Assembly (NCBI GenBank): GCA_963662965.1
Contig: OY759970.1
Span: forward strand, 2,852,001 to 2,916,000
DNA length: 64,000 bases
DNA from: DTWD01 sp963662965
GTDB taxonomy: Bacteria; Acidobacteriota; Vicinamibacteria; Vicinamibacterales; UBA8438
Direction of reading: 5' to 3'
In this document: piece after piece, positions 1 through 7,874 of the stretch
How positions within the stretch are numbered: position 1 is the first letter of the stretch
Layout of the letters: every line of letters starts with the position of its first letter
Notes under the pieces: generated by a model
What the model was told of the DNA's origin: nothing
Database searches by the model: none
Seen by the model: only the letters and a program-made list of their open reading frames with translations
Position numbers and translations under genes: made by a program

Positions 1-564
1 GCCGTCGACTTCCGCCAGCTGCAGGTGATCGACATCTATGACGACAAGAACGTCTACGTCGACGCGAATGGGGAGGAGCGCCCCGCCGCGCGGACGCCGA
101 GAGGGGTGGTCCGCTTCACGATGCGCCATGAGCTGGGGTTGGAGAATGCCCTTGGCTCCACGAGTAGCTGGACGCGCTCGGGCCGCCAGTGGGGCGCGTG
201 GAATGCCGCCTTTGGTCCCAAAGGTGAGAACGGGTACCCGATCCCGCTCTTCGATCCCCTCAGCGGTGAGATCGACCGGACCGTCGCCGAGCACTGGGCG
301 TCGTACGACCTGAGTCGGCACTTGGCGGGGCGGTGGTCGGAGCTCGCGCCGGCGCTCGAAGGCAAGCTACGTATCTGGATTGGCGAGTCCGACGACTACT
401 TCCTCAATAACGCCGTGCATCTGCTCGATGACTTTCTCGGTGCGCAGGAACCGTCGCTCGACGTGCGCATTGAGTATGGAGTCGGCCGTGGTCACTGCTG
501 GGTCGGCGCGACACCGTACGAGATCATGCAGCAGATGGGCGCTCGCACTGGAGCGTTTCCTTAG
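1..564 (+). CDS. C-terminal part of an esterase-like (alpha/beta hydrolase-type) protein, cut by window edge
   Basis: The frame is open from base 1, so the true start lies outside the window; 187 codons remain. The tail contains GENGYPIPLFDP, AEHWASYDL, LRIWIGESDDYFLNNAVHLLDDFL and GRGHCW. I recall this pattern from the C-terminal half of large secreted esterase-like proteins in Acidobacteriota and Planctomycetota. The D in ESDDYF and the H in GHCW would fit the acid and histidine of a hydrolase triad, but the nucleophile region is missing, so activity is not established. The gene ends 11 bases before repeat A copy 1 and converges on the transglycosylase gene. Confidence 0.6.
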   Translation, partial: AVDFRQLQVIDIYDDKNVYVDANGEERPAARTPRGVVRFTMRHELGLENALGSTSSWTRSGRQWGAWNAAFGPKGENGYPIPLFDPLSGEIDRTVAEHWASYDLSRHLAGRWSELAPALEGKLRIWIGESDDYFLNNAVHLLDDFLGAQEPSLDVRIEYGVGRGHCWVGATPYEIMQQMGARTGAFP

Positions 565-574
565 GATTTTCTTT

Positions 575-666
575 GACGGGGCTGGCTGCCCCGAACCCCG
601 CCGCCGGCACTCGCGGGGCCCCCTTCGCCCCACTCCGTGCCGGCGGAGGCGCGCCGTGCGCGCCCT
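575..666 (+). repeat. Repeat family A, copy 1 (full)
   Basis: Reference copy of a GC-rich 92-bp intergenic element. It holds a GGGGC-TGGCT-GCCCC hairpin, then GAACCCCGCCGCCGGCACTC, GCGGGGCCCCCTTCGCCCCA, CTCCGTGCCGGCGG and a terminal GGCGCGC...GCGCGCC hairpin. GGCAC and GTGCC can also pair. It exactly fills the gap between two convergent gene ends (564 and 670). Confidence 0.9.
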
Positions 667-669
667 AGG

Positions 670-2904
670 TCAACGACCGCCGTATACGCGCTCGTAGGCC
701 GCGTAGTTGGCGATCACTTCGCGTGCGAATCGGCGCGTCTCACTGTACGGAATACTGTCGACGAAGAAGTCGTCGCGCAGGTGACGGGTGCCGGCCCACC
801 ACTCTGCAACGTGGTCCTCGCCCGCGTTGTACGCTGCAATCACCGGCAGCCGATTCCCGTCGAACATCTCGAGTAGATCGGCGTTGAGCCTGGCCGAAAT
901 AGCGATGTTGACCGAGGGATCCATGAGGGTTGTGTCATCGATGTCACCAGACAGGATGTGCCCCACCCCGGCCCGTGCGGCGAGTGCTTCCGCCGTGTAC
1001 GGCATCACCTGCAGTAGTCCGACGGCGCCCACCGCAGAACGTGCGGCGGGGTCGAAGCGCGACTCGCGGCGCATTAGCGAGAGGAGCAGCACCGGATCCG
1101 CGCGGTGGGTTTGCGCCGAACCGACGACCGCGTTCCAGAAGGGCCGCGGGTAGACGAGCCTCCAGAAGTCGTCCGGCAACCCGCGCGCCGGTCGCTGGAG
1201 AAACGCGCCGAAATGGTCGACGAGCACGCGCGTCACGCTCGCATGGTCGCCGGCCGCGGCCGACGCCCGCGCCGCCAGGAGCGCCAGGCCGCGATCGCCA
1301 CGATGCTGGCCTAACAAGCGTCGCAAGTACCACGCGGCGTCGTCGGCCAGCCCGGCGCGCGCCAGCGCCATCGCCGCTTTGTATTCGGCACGGCTTTCGG
1401 AGGCGCTGCCGACCGCGAGATCCGGGAAGTCGAGGAGATCGTCGCTCTCGATGTCGGGGTCGGCTCCCTCTCGCGGCTCGTCGAGACGGGCGCGCGCGAT
1501 GATGCCGTAGTAGTGATACGGATAGCGTGAGGCGAGCGCCGCAAACGTTCGAGCCGCCGGCGCGGCCTCGCCGGTCTGCTCGCGTGCCACGGCGAGCCAG
1601 TACCGCGCGGCAAGCTCGAGGTCACCGCTCGGTCGTCGGCTGACGAGGCCGCGGAGGTTGGTGAGCGCGCGGTCGTGCTGGCCGGCCCGCAGGGCCGCCA
1701 CCCCGGCGCGCCACAGCATGTCGCGCTGGTCGTCGGCGGCGGTTGCCGACTGAAACAGACCGCGATAGAGGGCCAGCGCTTCATCGTTGTTTCCGATGGC
1801 GCCGAGGTAGGCGGCCAGGAGTAGCGCCGCGGCCCCACGCTGCGACGCCGTCGCGCCCGGCACCCGGCCTTCCCAGAGGTCACGACCAAGCCGCCGCGCG
1901 CGGTCGACGTCACCCATCCGGACGGCGAGACGGAAGTCGGTCAGGCGCACGCCCGGGAGTAAAGGGCTGCGGGCAAACGTGTCGTAAAACCGACTCGCCA
2001 CCGCAACGGCGGTGGCGTTGTCTCGCTGCGCGTAGAGGGTCTCGATCCGTTCGACCGCGAGACGGTCGGGGGCCGAGGCGTTCGGGTAGGCGGCGGCCCA
2101 GGCATCGAGCAGTTGCAGCGCCGGCTCGAACCGTGAGGCGTTGCGCAGCCGTCCGACGAGGTCCCGGTATTCGGCTTCAGCAAAGGGGGCCAGTGGTTCG
2201 CCGCGAGCCAGCGCCAACCGTCGTGCCTCGCGCCGCGCCGTCATAAACGTCGAACCGGTCCGATGTCGCAGTTGCGCGTCGCGCAGCTGTGCGATCGCAG
2301 CGGCACCGTCGTCCATCGCTTCGAGCGCGGCGGCGAGGCCGAGCCGGGCGGCGTCGGCGGAGGCTCCGCGAACCGTGGCTGCCAACACCCGACGGTACGC
2401 GGCCGCCGCGCGCTCGGCGCTGCCGGTGTCGAGATAGGCGTCCGCCACCAGCAGCAGCAAATCACGATGCCGTGCCGCGTCGCTTCGGAGCAGATTGTCG
2501 AGGATCGGCGCCGCCTCCGCTGGTGCACCGCGGTTCGCCAGGCTCGCGACGAGCGCGCGCCGCGCGAAGGTCCGCATGAAGACGGCACGGTCGATCACCG
2601 CGCGCCAGTCGGCCTCGGCGTCGACAGGCTGTCCTGCTTGACGCCGGAGGGTCGCGCGGAGGATCAGCCGGTCGAGCGAGGGCTGGCCGACGGCGTCGTC
2701 GAGTAGTGCGAGCGCTTCGCGCGGCCGCCCCTCGTCCATCAACACGACCGCGTCTGGATGGGCGGCGGCGGGGAGCGATAGGTGGCTGAACCGGTCACCC
2801 TGGCCGGAAGACGCGCGCGCCGCACCGATGACGAGGAGCAGCGTGAGGAGGACGGCCCTTTCGCCGACACGGCGCAACTCTGCCGAACTGCGCCCGAGAC
2901 CCAT
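670..2904 (-). CDS. Soluble lytic murein transglycosylase (Slt-type) with N-terminal TPR-like superhelix
   Basis: The 744-residue protein cleaves the glycan strands of peptidoglycan in the periplasm. Residues 12-32 (VGERAVLLTLLLVIGAARAS) form a signal peptide. The middle 500 residues are Ala/Arg-rich helical TPR-like repeats, as in the Slt70 doughnut. The last 170 residues carry the SLT fold: ALMRRES-type motif (LMRRESRFDP, with the catalytic Glu), SAVGAVGLLQVMP, and AYNAGE near the end. I chose the ATG at 2904 because it precedes the signal peptide directly; the frame stays open upstream, but that would bury the signal peptide. It is divergent from the aldolase gene. Confidence 0.9.
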   Translation of the reverse strand: MGLGRSSAELRRVGERAVLLTLLLVIGAARASSGQGDRFSHLSLPAAAHPDAVVLMDEGRPREALALLDDAVGQPSLDRLILRATLRRQAGQPVDAEADWRAVIDRAVFMRTFARRALVASLANRGAPAEAAPILDNLLRSDAARHRDLLLLVADAYLDTGSAERAAAAYRRVLAATVRGASADAARLGLAAALEAMDDGAAAIAQLRDAQLRHRTGSTFMTARREARRLALARGEPLAPFAEAEYRDLVGRLRNASRFEPALQLLDAWAAAYPNASAPDRLAVERIETLYAQRDNATAVAVASRFYDTFARSPLLPGVRLTDFRLAVRMGDVDRARRLGRDLWEGRVPGATASQRGAAALLLAAYLGAIGNNDEALALYRGLFQSATAADDQRDMLWRAGVAALRAGQHDRALTNLRGLVSRRPSGDLELAARYWLAVAREQTGEAAPAARTFAALASRYPYHYYGIIARARLDEPREGADPDIESDDLLDFPDLAVGSASESRAEYKAAMALARAGLADDAAWYLRRLLGQHRGDRGLALLAARASAAAGDHASVTRVLVDHFGAFLQRPARGLPDDFWRLVYPRPFWNAVVGSAQTHRADPVLLLSLMRRESRFDPAARSAVGAVGLLQVMPYTAEALAARAGVGHILSGDIDDTTLMDPSVNIAISARLNADLLEMFDGNRLPVIAAYNAGEDHVAEWWAGTRHLRDDFFVDSIPYSETRRFAREVIANYAAYERVYGGR

Positions 2905-3022
2905 CCCGGACCCCAGCGTATACCACGTTGCCGCGCCATGACTCCCATGGTGGTCGATTGGGTGGCGACACGCTAAAATGTGCAGTTGCGTAGACTTCGA
3001 ACACCACTGGAGGAGTAAGTCA

Positions 3023-4027
3023 TTGAAGATCACGCCAGGAAAGCTTGCTGGAATGAAGGCGGTGTCGACCGACGCCGGGACGATTGCCGCAGCCGCGATG
3101 GACCAGCGCGGGTCGCTGAAGAAGGCGCTCGGGGCCGCGAAGGGGGGCAGCGCCACCGACGCGATGATGGAGGAGTTCAAGGCCATCGTCACCGAGGTGT
3201 TGACCCCGCACGCCTCGGCCATCCTGCTGGACCCGCAGTGGGGCATCGACCCGTCGAAGAAGCGTTCGTCGAACGCCGGTCTCTTGCTCGCCTACGAGGA
3301 GAGTGGCTACGACAACACGCGGCCCGGTCGCCTCCCGGACCTGCTGCCACACTGGTCGGTGCGTCGCTTGCAGGCGGCCGGCGCCGACTGTATCAAGGTG
3401 CTCATCTACTACACGCCATACGACGTGACCGCCGTCAACGAGGAGAAGCACGCGTTCATCGAGCGGATCGGCGACGAGTGCCGCGCCAATGACATCCCGT
3501 TCTTCCTCGAGTTCGTCGGTTACGACCACGATGGTGGCGACGAGAAGGGGGCGGAATTCGCCGCAGCGAAGCCGGACGTGGTCGCGGGGAGCATGGCCGA
3601 GTTTTCGAAGGAACGCTACGGCGTCGACGTGATGAAGGTCGAGATTCCCATCAACATGAAGTTTGTCGAAGGGACCGCCAGCTTTCAGGGGACCAAGGTC
3701 CACACGAAGGACGAAGCGCTCGGCCTCTTCCGAAAGACGGCCGAGGTAGCCCAGAAGCCGTTCATTTACCTGTCGGCCGGCGTCAGCAACGCGGAGTTCA
3801 CCGAGTCGCTCGAGTTAGCGGGCGAGTCGGGCGTCGAGTTTGCCGGTGTGCTGTGCGGTCGTGCCACCTGGAAAGACGGGATTCCGATCTATGCCGAGCA
3901 GGGGGGCGACGCTTTCCGCGGGTGGCTGCAGACCGACGGCGTGAAGAACATCGGCAACGTCAACGACGTGTTGCGATGTGCCACGTCGTGGTTCGGTGCG
4001 TACGAAACTGAGGCGGTTACAGTTTAG
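3023..4027 (+). CDS. lacD: Tagatose 1,6-bisphosphate aldolase (LacD family)
   Basis: The 334-residue protein matches the class I LacD aldolases, which split tagatose 1,6-bisphosphate (often also fructose and related ketose bisphosphates) into DHAP and glyceraldehyde 3-phosphate. Diagnostic segments are KLAGMKAVSTDAGTIAAAAMDQRGSL near the N terminus, ILLDPQWG, ADCIKVLIYYTPYD, and VDVMKVEIPINMKFVEG, where the Lys probably forms the Schiff base. The start is a TTG at 3023, placed 7 bases after a strong GGAGGAG Shine-Dalgarno; an upstream in-frame start at 2978 has no such site. No other lac/tagatose genes are nearby, so it may serve a general sugar-phosphate role. Confidence 0.9.
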   Translation: MKITPGKLAGMKAVSTDAGTIAAAAMDQRGSLKKALGAAKGGSATDAMMEEFKAIVTEVLTPHASAILLDPQWGIDPSKKRSSNAGLLLAYEESGYDNTRPGRLPDLLPHWSVRRLQAAGADCIKVLIYYTPYDVTAVNEEKHAFIERIGDECRANDIPFFLEFVGYDHDGGDEKGAEFAAAKPDVVAGSMAEFSKERYGVDVMKVEIPINMKFVEGTASFQGTKVHTKDEALGLFRKTAEVAQKPFIYLSAGVSNAEFTESLELAGESGVEFAGVLCGRATWKDGIPIYAEQGGDAFRGWLQTDGVKNIGNVNDVLRCATSWFGAYETEAVTV

Positions 4028-4056
4028 GCCTCGCGAGACATCTCCGCCAGGCCGGC

Positions 4057-4308
4057 GTGCCCTACCACTATCAACCGGCGGTGCTCGAGGCGCTGTCAGG
4101 TCACGGCGTTCGGCCGAAGGCCACCACCCCGCCGGCGCTGGTCCACGAGTTCGTGAGCGATCTCTACCGCTTCGAGCTCCGCAAGCTTCGCGCGCGGCAG
4201 GTACGCGGCGAGATCCCGAAGCACGACTACTCCCGGCACGTGGTTGAGCTGCGGAAGCAGTATGTGCTCGTCTCGGTGCCGATCCGGCACTGGACCACTG
4301 GACGATAG
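4057..4308 (+). CDS. Small conserved protein of unknown function (83 aa)
   Basis: GTG start (PYHYQPAVLEAL) 29 bases after the aldolase stop, same strand, so probably cotranscribed. The protein is hydrophilic with no signal peptide or membrane segment. It has a helical middle (LVHEFVSDLYRFELRKLRAR) and a basic C terminus (VVELRKQYVLVSVPIRHW). I recall similar short proteins in Acidobacteriota genomes, without assigned function. Balanced composition and position support it being real. Confidence 0.7.
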   Translation: MPYHYQPAVLEALSGHGVRPKATTPPALVHEFVSDLYRFELRKLRARQVRGEIPKHDYSRHVVELRKQYVLVSVPIRHWTTGR

Positions 4309-4328
4309 ACGAGCACCGAGGGTGGCTT

Positions 4329-4709
4329 CTACCTCGGGATACTGAAGGTGACCGCGCCGGGACGCCAATGGCGTGGCGTCATCGCGCCGAGCATCTCGCG
4401 GTGCGTTGGCGAGCCGTACGGGATTGGGCCGGTATGCAGGTCGAATCCGTCCACCACCTTGATCGCGGGCGCGCGACCGTAGACCTCGATGTAGTAGCTC
4501 AAGCGTAGAAGGTTCCGGCCCTCGGTGGTCTCCGGGAGTTCGGCCAGACGTCGCTTGATTCGTTCGAGCGAGACGGGAAGCTCGATCGCATCGAGGGCCG
4601 GCGAGCCCGCGTCGTCGTCAGGGGTCGGCTCTTGAGCCACGGCTCTGTCCGCGCTGAGCGCGAGTGCGCACGCGACGAGGATGACGACGCCAAGACACGT
4701 GGTTCGCAT
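4329..4709 (-). CDS. Hypothetical secreted protein (126 aa)
   Basis: The ATG at 4709 begins a clear signal peptide (MRTTCLGVVILVACALALSA, cleavage near DRAVAQ). An ATG eight codons upstream is less likely. The mature part holds SLERIKRRLAELPE and RLSYYIEVYGRAPAIKVVDG and has no recognised catalytic motif. It converges with the small gene ending at 4308. Function unknown; probably periplasmic. Confidence 0.75.
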   Translation of the reverse strand: MRTTCLGVVILVACALALSADRAVAQEPTPDDDAGSPALDAIELPVSLERIKRRLAELPETTEGRNLLRLSYYIEVYGRAPAIKVVDGFDLHTGPIPYGSPTHREMLGAMTPRHWRPGAVTFSIPR

Positions 4710-4816
4710 ATTGCCGTGATGGAAGGCAGGCAATCTACAAGCTACGTCTGCGCGGCAGGCCTGTCAAGCGCACAAGCATAGGCACGCTCACGGGGATGCG
4801 CTGTTAGGATCGACGG

Positions 4817-5875
4817 GTGGTGTCGATTGGAGTTGTCGCGCTGCTATGTCTGCTCTTGGCGGGCGTACTCTGGCGCATGAGCCACGCGCTGGGCCGCGAA
4901 GCGATGGCGCACCAGCGGCTGATGGCCACGCTTGAGAGCACCGACGCCGGTCTCGCGATCTGGGATGCGTCGGGGCGGCTCACGGCCTGCAACGACCGGT
5001 TCCGCGAGTTTTATCCGTCGGTGACGCTGAAATCAGGCCTTGAGTTCGAGGACCTTGTGCGGTTTACCGCCACGCGCGCGGTGGTGGTGGTGCCGGAGCA
5101 CGAGATGGCCGCGTGGATCGGGACATGGCTCGGTCGTCTCGGTCAGATGTCTCACGACATCGTTCGTACTCCCGACGACCGCTGGATCGAGGTGCGTACG
5201 AGTCCAACCGAACGCGGCGAGACGCTCTTGATTTACACTGACGTCACGGCGGCTCGGACCGCCGCCGCCGCCGAGTCGACACGGCACGATCGCTCGGCCG
5301 GGCAATCCGCGAATCTAGAGATGCTGCGACACGCGGTCGCGATCGGCCGCGACTCGACGTCCTTCCATCGGGCCGCGCGCGAGATGATCGAGCTGGTCGG
5401 CCTGTGGGGGAAATGGCAGGCCGGCACCGTCTACCTAGCCGCCGCCGACGGGGGAGGGCGTCTGAGCTCCACTGGTGTCTGGTTCGTGTCGGACGAGTCG
5501 GTCATGTCGCCCGAGGCGCGGCGGGAGATCGATGCGTGCGCCGACGACCCTGATGATGTGCTGCGGCAGACGTTATCCGCCAGGCGGCCCGTCTGGATCG
5601 GTAACCTGGGCGTCGACCCGCGGTTGTCAGAGGCACGTCGGCACGCGCTCGCGTCTGCGCGATCGCTGTGCGCCATCCCGCTCGTGTCAGAGGACCGTGT
5701 GGTCGCTGTTGTCGAGTGGTATGGCCGTGAGGCGGAGACGCCCGACCAAACGCGGGAAGCGCTCATGTCGGACGCGATCGGGCAGCTCGCGCACGTCTTC
5801 GTGCGCGAGCGAGGGAGTGTGGGGGAAGCGCCGGAGACTCAGCCGTTGACGGAGGGCGATATTCCCCCGGTCTGA
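4817..5875 (+). CDS. Membrane-anchored PAS and GAF domain sensor protein
   Basis: The 352-residue protein starts at tandem GTG codons (4817). Residues 1-20 form one transmembrane helix. Residues ~35-140 form a PAS fold (LESTDAGLAIWDASGRLTACNDRF). Residues ~165-335 form a GAF domain (VWIGNLGVDPRLSEARRHAL, LCAIPLVSEDRVVAVVEWYG). There is no histidine kinase, GGDEF or HTH output domain, so it either signals through a partner or is a truncated sensor. The last ~20 codons lie inside repeat B copy 1, so the repeat encodes the C terminus. The 3' end overlaps the convergent uridine-kinase gene by 37 bases. Confidence 0.8.
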   Translation: MVSIGVVALLCLLLAGVLWRMSHALGREAMAHQRLMATLESTDAGLAIWDASGRLTACNDRFREFYPSVTLKSGLEFEDLVRFTATRAVVVVPEHEMAAWIGTWLGRLGQMSHDIVRTPDDRWIEVRTSPTERGETLLIYTDVTAARTAAAAESTRHDRSAGQSANLEMLRHAVAIGRDSTSFHRAAREMIELVGLWGKWQAGTVYLAAADGGGRLSSTGVWFVSDESVMSPEARREIDACADDPDDVLRQTLSARRPVWIGNLGVDPRLSEARRHALASARSLCAIPLVSEDRVVAVVEWYGREAETPDQTREALMSDAIGQLAHVFVRERGSVGEAPETQPLTEGDIPPV

Positions 5876-5879
5876 GCTT
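5811..5879 (+). repeat. Repeat family B, copy 1
   Basis: GGGGGAAGCGC at the left and GGCGATATTCCCCC at the right can form a long hairpin (GGGGGAA with TTCCCCC), followed by GTCTGAGC. It lies across the overlapping 3' ends of the PAS/GAF gene and the uridine-kinase gene and supplies codons to both. Confidence 0.8.
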
Positions 5880-6480
5880 GGATGCGGGCGAGGAGGGCTG
5901 CGACCGATGCTTCGACGGCATCGCTCCCGTCGATGATGACGTCGGCAAACTGACGTGTCGGCTCGACGTGTGCCAGGTACATCGGTCGTACAGTCTGTAC
6001 CCACTGCGCGCGAACCGACTTCTCGCTGCGGCCGCGGTCGTCGAGGTCACGATCGATCCGGCGTGCCAGCGCCAGCTCCTCTGTCGTGGTGACGAAGACG
6101 GCGACGTCGCACCGCTCCCGGAAGGCCGGCCAATGGAGCGCCAGCATGCCTTCGACCACGACGTGCCGTTCGGCAGAGATGCGTGTCGTCTCGCTGAGTC
6201 GACGGTGGGTCCGATAGTCGTACGTCGGGCGCGCAACCACGCCCCCGGCCAACAGCTCGCGGACGTGTGTGTCGAGGAGCGACACGTCGAACGCATCAGG
6301 CGAGTCGTAATTGATCGCCTCGCGCGCCTCCGGTGTCACCGACGTGTGGTCGTGGTAGTAGGCGTCAATAGGGACAACCGCCGTCGCCGAGCGTCCCAGC
6401 GCGTCTGCCAGATGCTGGGCGATGATGGTCTTCCCGGCCCCGGAGCCTCCACCGATCAAGATGAATGTTGACCGTGGCAC
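5839..6480 (-). CDS. udk: Uridine kinase family P-loop kinase
   Basis: The 213-residue protein has a Walker A motif GGGSGAGKT at residues 10-18, then VVPIDAYYHD, YDSPDAFDVSLL and VVVEGMLALHWPAFRERCDVAVFV, which follow the order of motifs in uridine/cytidine kinases (NTP-dependent phosphorylation of uridine to UMP in pyrimidine salvage). The length is normal for Udk. ATG start at 6480, next to repeat A copy 2. The last residues (GGISPSVNG) are encoded by repeat B copy 1. A related phosphoribulokinase-like specificity cannot be excluded. Confidence 0.85.
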   Translation of the reverse strand: MPRSTFILIGGGSGAGKTIIAQHLADALGRSATAVVPIDAYYHDHTSVTPEAREAINYDSPDAFDVSLLDTHVRELLAGGVVARPTYDYRTHRRLSETTRISAERHVVVEGMLALHWPAFRERCDVAVFVTTTEELALARRIDRDLDDRGRSEKSVRAQWVQTVRPMYLAHVEPTRQFADVIIDGSDAVEASVAALLARIQAQTGGISPSVNG

Positions 6481-6494
6481 TTAACTAACTAATA

Positions 6495-6583
6495 GACGGG
6501 CCTTTCAGCCCCGAACCCTGCCGCGGTCACTCGCGGGGGCCCCATATGCCCCGCTCCGTTCTCGCGGGGGCGCGCCGCGCCCC
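6495..6583 (+). repeat. Repeat family A, copy 2 (diverged)
   Basis: GACGGGCC...AGCCCCGAACCCTGCCGC, then CACTCGCGGGGGCCCCA, GCCCCGCTCCGTTCTCGCGG and GGGCGCGCCGCGCCCC. Same order of blocks as copy 1 with several changes. It is followed directly by repeat B copy 2. Confidence 0.8.
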
Positions 6584-6586
6584 GGG

Positions 6587-6650
6587 GGAAAGCGCACGAG
6601 AAACGTTGATTGTGCTCGAGGGCGACATTCCCCCAGTCCGATCATGCTGA
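6587..6650 (+). repeat. Repeat family B, copy 2
   Basis: GGGGGAAAGCGC ... TCGAGGGCGACATTCCCCC followed by AGTCCGATC. Hairpin arms GGGGGAA and TTCCCCC are conserved. The element overlaps the 3' end of the HPt gene. Confidence 0.75.
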
Positions 6651-6995
6651 CCGCAACGCCGCTTCCACCCGCGCGTACTCGTCCTCGAGCGGCGTGAGGT
6701 CGATGCCATCGGTCTGTCCGTGTTTGGCGACTCGTTCGACGTTCGCACACAGCTCGGCGAACGGAGCCGATCCGATGTTGCCAGCGCTCCCCTTGAGCGC
6801 ATGCGCCGCGCGCGCGGTGGCCTGGTGGGCGTCGCCGCCACACACGTCGTCGCGAAGCGCCGCCAGCCTCTTTGGCGTATCGTCGAGAAAGAGGTTGATG
6901 AGCTCTGTCAGCACGTCCGGCCCGTCTGGCTGCTGCAGCTCGCGGAGCACCTCGAGCACCGCATCGTCGCCCGCCGGCCGGTGGGGCGCATTCAT
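6642..6995 (-). CDS. Histidine-containing phosphotransfer (HPt) domain protein
   Basis: The 117-residue protein is a stand-alone HPt module, which shuttles phosphoryl groups between receiver domains in phosphorelays. The hallmark AAHALKGSAGNIG places the phosphorylatable His at residue 65. A helical VLTELINLFLDDTPKRLAAL precedes it. The ATG at 6995 is preferred over upstream in-frame starts because it leaves a normal HPt length and a 38-base gap to the divergent Cld-family gene. No kinase is adjacent; the broken receiver genes elsewhere in the window are possible but unproven partners. Confidence 0.85.
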   Translation of the reverse strand: MNAPHRPAGDDAVLEVLRELQQPDGPDVLTELINLFLDDTPKRLAALRDDVCGGDAHQATARAAHALKGSAGNIGSAPFAELCANVERVAKHGQTDGIDLTPLEDEYARVEAALRSA

Positions 6996-7033
6996 GACGG
7001 CGTGTCCCACGCGGTCGGTATAGAATCCCCGCC

Positions 7034-7819
7034 ATGACCGACGCGGAGACGGCCGGACGACCCGTAGGCACTGAACCGCATCGGCCCCGGTCTGAGAGCG
7101 CCGCACCCGACCTGCGGGAGCATGGTGCGCCGGTGCGCGGCAAGCCCCAAACCTCGACTCGTCGGCTGTTCGTCCAGTTGCATGTCCTTACCGGATGCCT
7201 CGAGACGCGCACGGTTGTTGACGCCGTGCGCGCGAGTGGTCTCGACGCCGCCGTCTATGCCGACCTCAACGACCCGCGGGGCGTCGGGGTCCTACTCATG
7301 AGCGAAGATCCGTCGCGGTTCTCCGACGCCGGGCGGACCTTGCTCGTCGGCCTGCCGTTCGCCGACCTGACCCCGCGTCCGGATCTTACGATGATCGGTC
7401 GGACCTATTCGTCCGGACGCGAGGCTGACCTCGACGATTTCTTGCTGTACAAGGTGCCGCGCAACGTGCTCAACCCGGACTACCCGTGGGCCGTCTGGTA
7501 TCCGCTGCGCCGGATCGGCGCCTTCAACCAGCTGCCGCGTGCCGAGCAGGGCAAGATCCTGATGGAGCACGGGATGCTCGGGCGTCGGTACGGCGAGGCC
7601 GGATACGCCGCTGACGTGCGTCTCGAGTGTCACGGCCTCGATCGCGATGACAATGAGTTCGTGATCGGTCTCATCGGACCTGAGCTCTTCCCGTTGTCGA
7701 AGCTCGTCAAGGACATGCGGTCGACGCGACAGACATCGGAGTTCATCCAGCAGATGGGTCCGTTCTTCGTCGGTAAGACGCTCTATCAGTCCGCTCCGCC
7801 CGACGCTTCGTCGAGCTGA
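7034..7819 (+). CDS. Chlorite dismutase family heme-binding protein (ChdC/HemQ-like)
   Basis: The 261-residue protein has a low-complexity N terminus (~35 residues), then a dimeric alpha/beta barrel half (LFVQLHVLTGC) and the second half typical of the family: FNQLPRAEQGKILMEHG, MLGRRYGE, GLDRDDNEFVIGLIGPELFPLSKLVKDMR, PFFVGKTLY. In bacteria such proteins either decarboxylate coproheme III to heme b or act as heme peroxidases. WYPLRRIGAFN resembles the YP(M/L) region of coproheme decarboxylases. The exact substrate cannot be set from sequence alone. No other heme genes are adjacent. Confidence 0.8.
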   Translation: MTDAETAGRPVGTEPHRPRSESAAPDLREHGAPVRGKPQTSTRRLFVQLHVLTGCLETRTVVDAVRASGLDAAVYADLNDPRGVGVLLMSEDPSRFSDAGRTLLVGLPFADLTPRPDLTMIGRTYSSGREADLDDFLLYKVPRNVLNPDYPWAVWYPLRRIGAFNQLPRAEQGKILMEHGMLGRRYGEAGYAADVRLECHGLDRDDNEFVIGLIGPELFPLSKLVKDMRSTRQTSEFIQQMGPFFVGKTLYQSAPPDASSS

Positions 7820-7874
7820 CGCCCTCCGAGTTCCGTGGACAGGCCACTAGGCGTCCTCTGATACGATTGCCGCG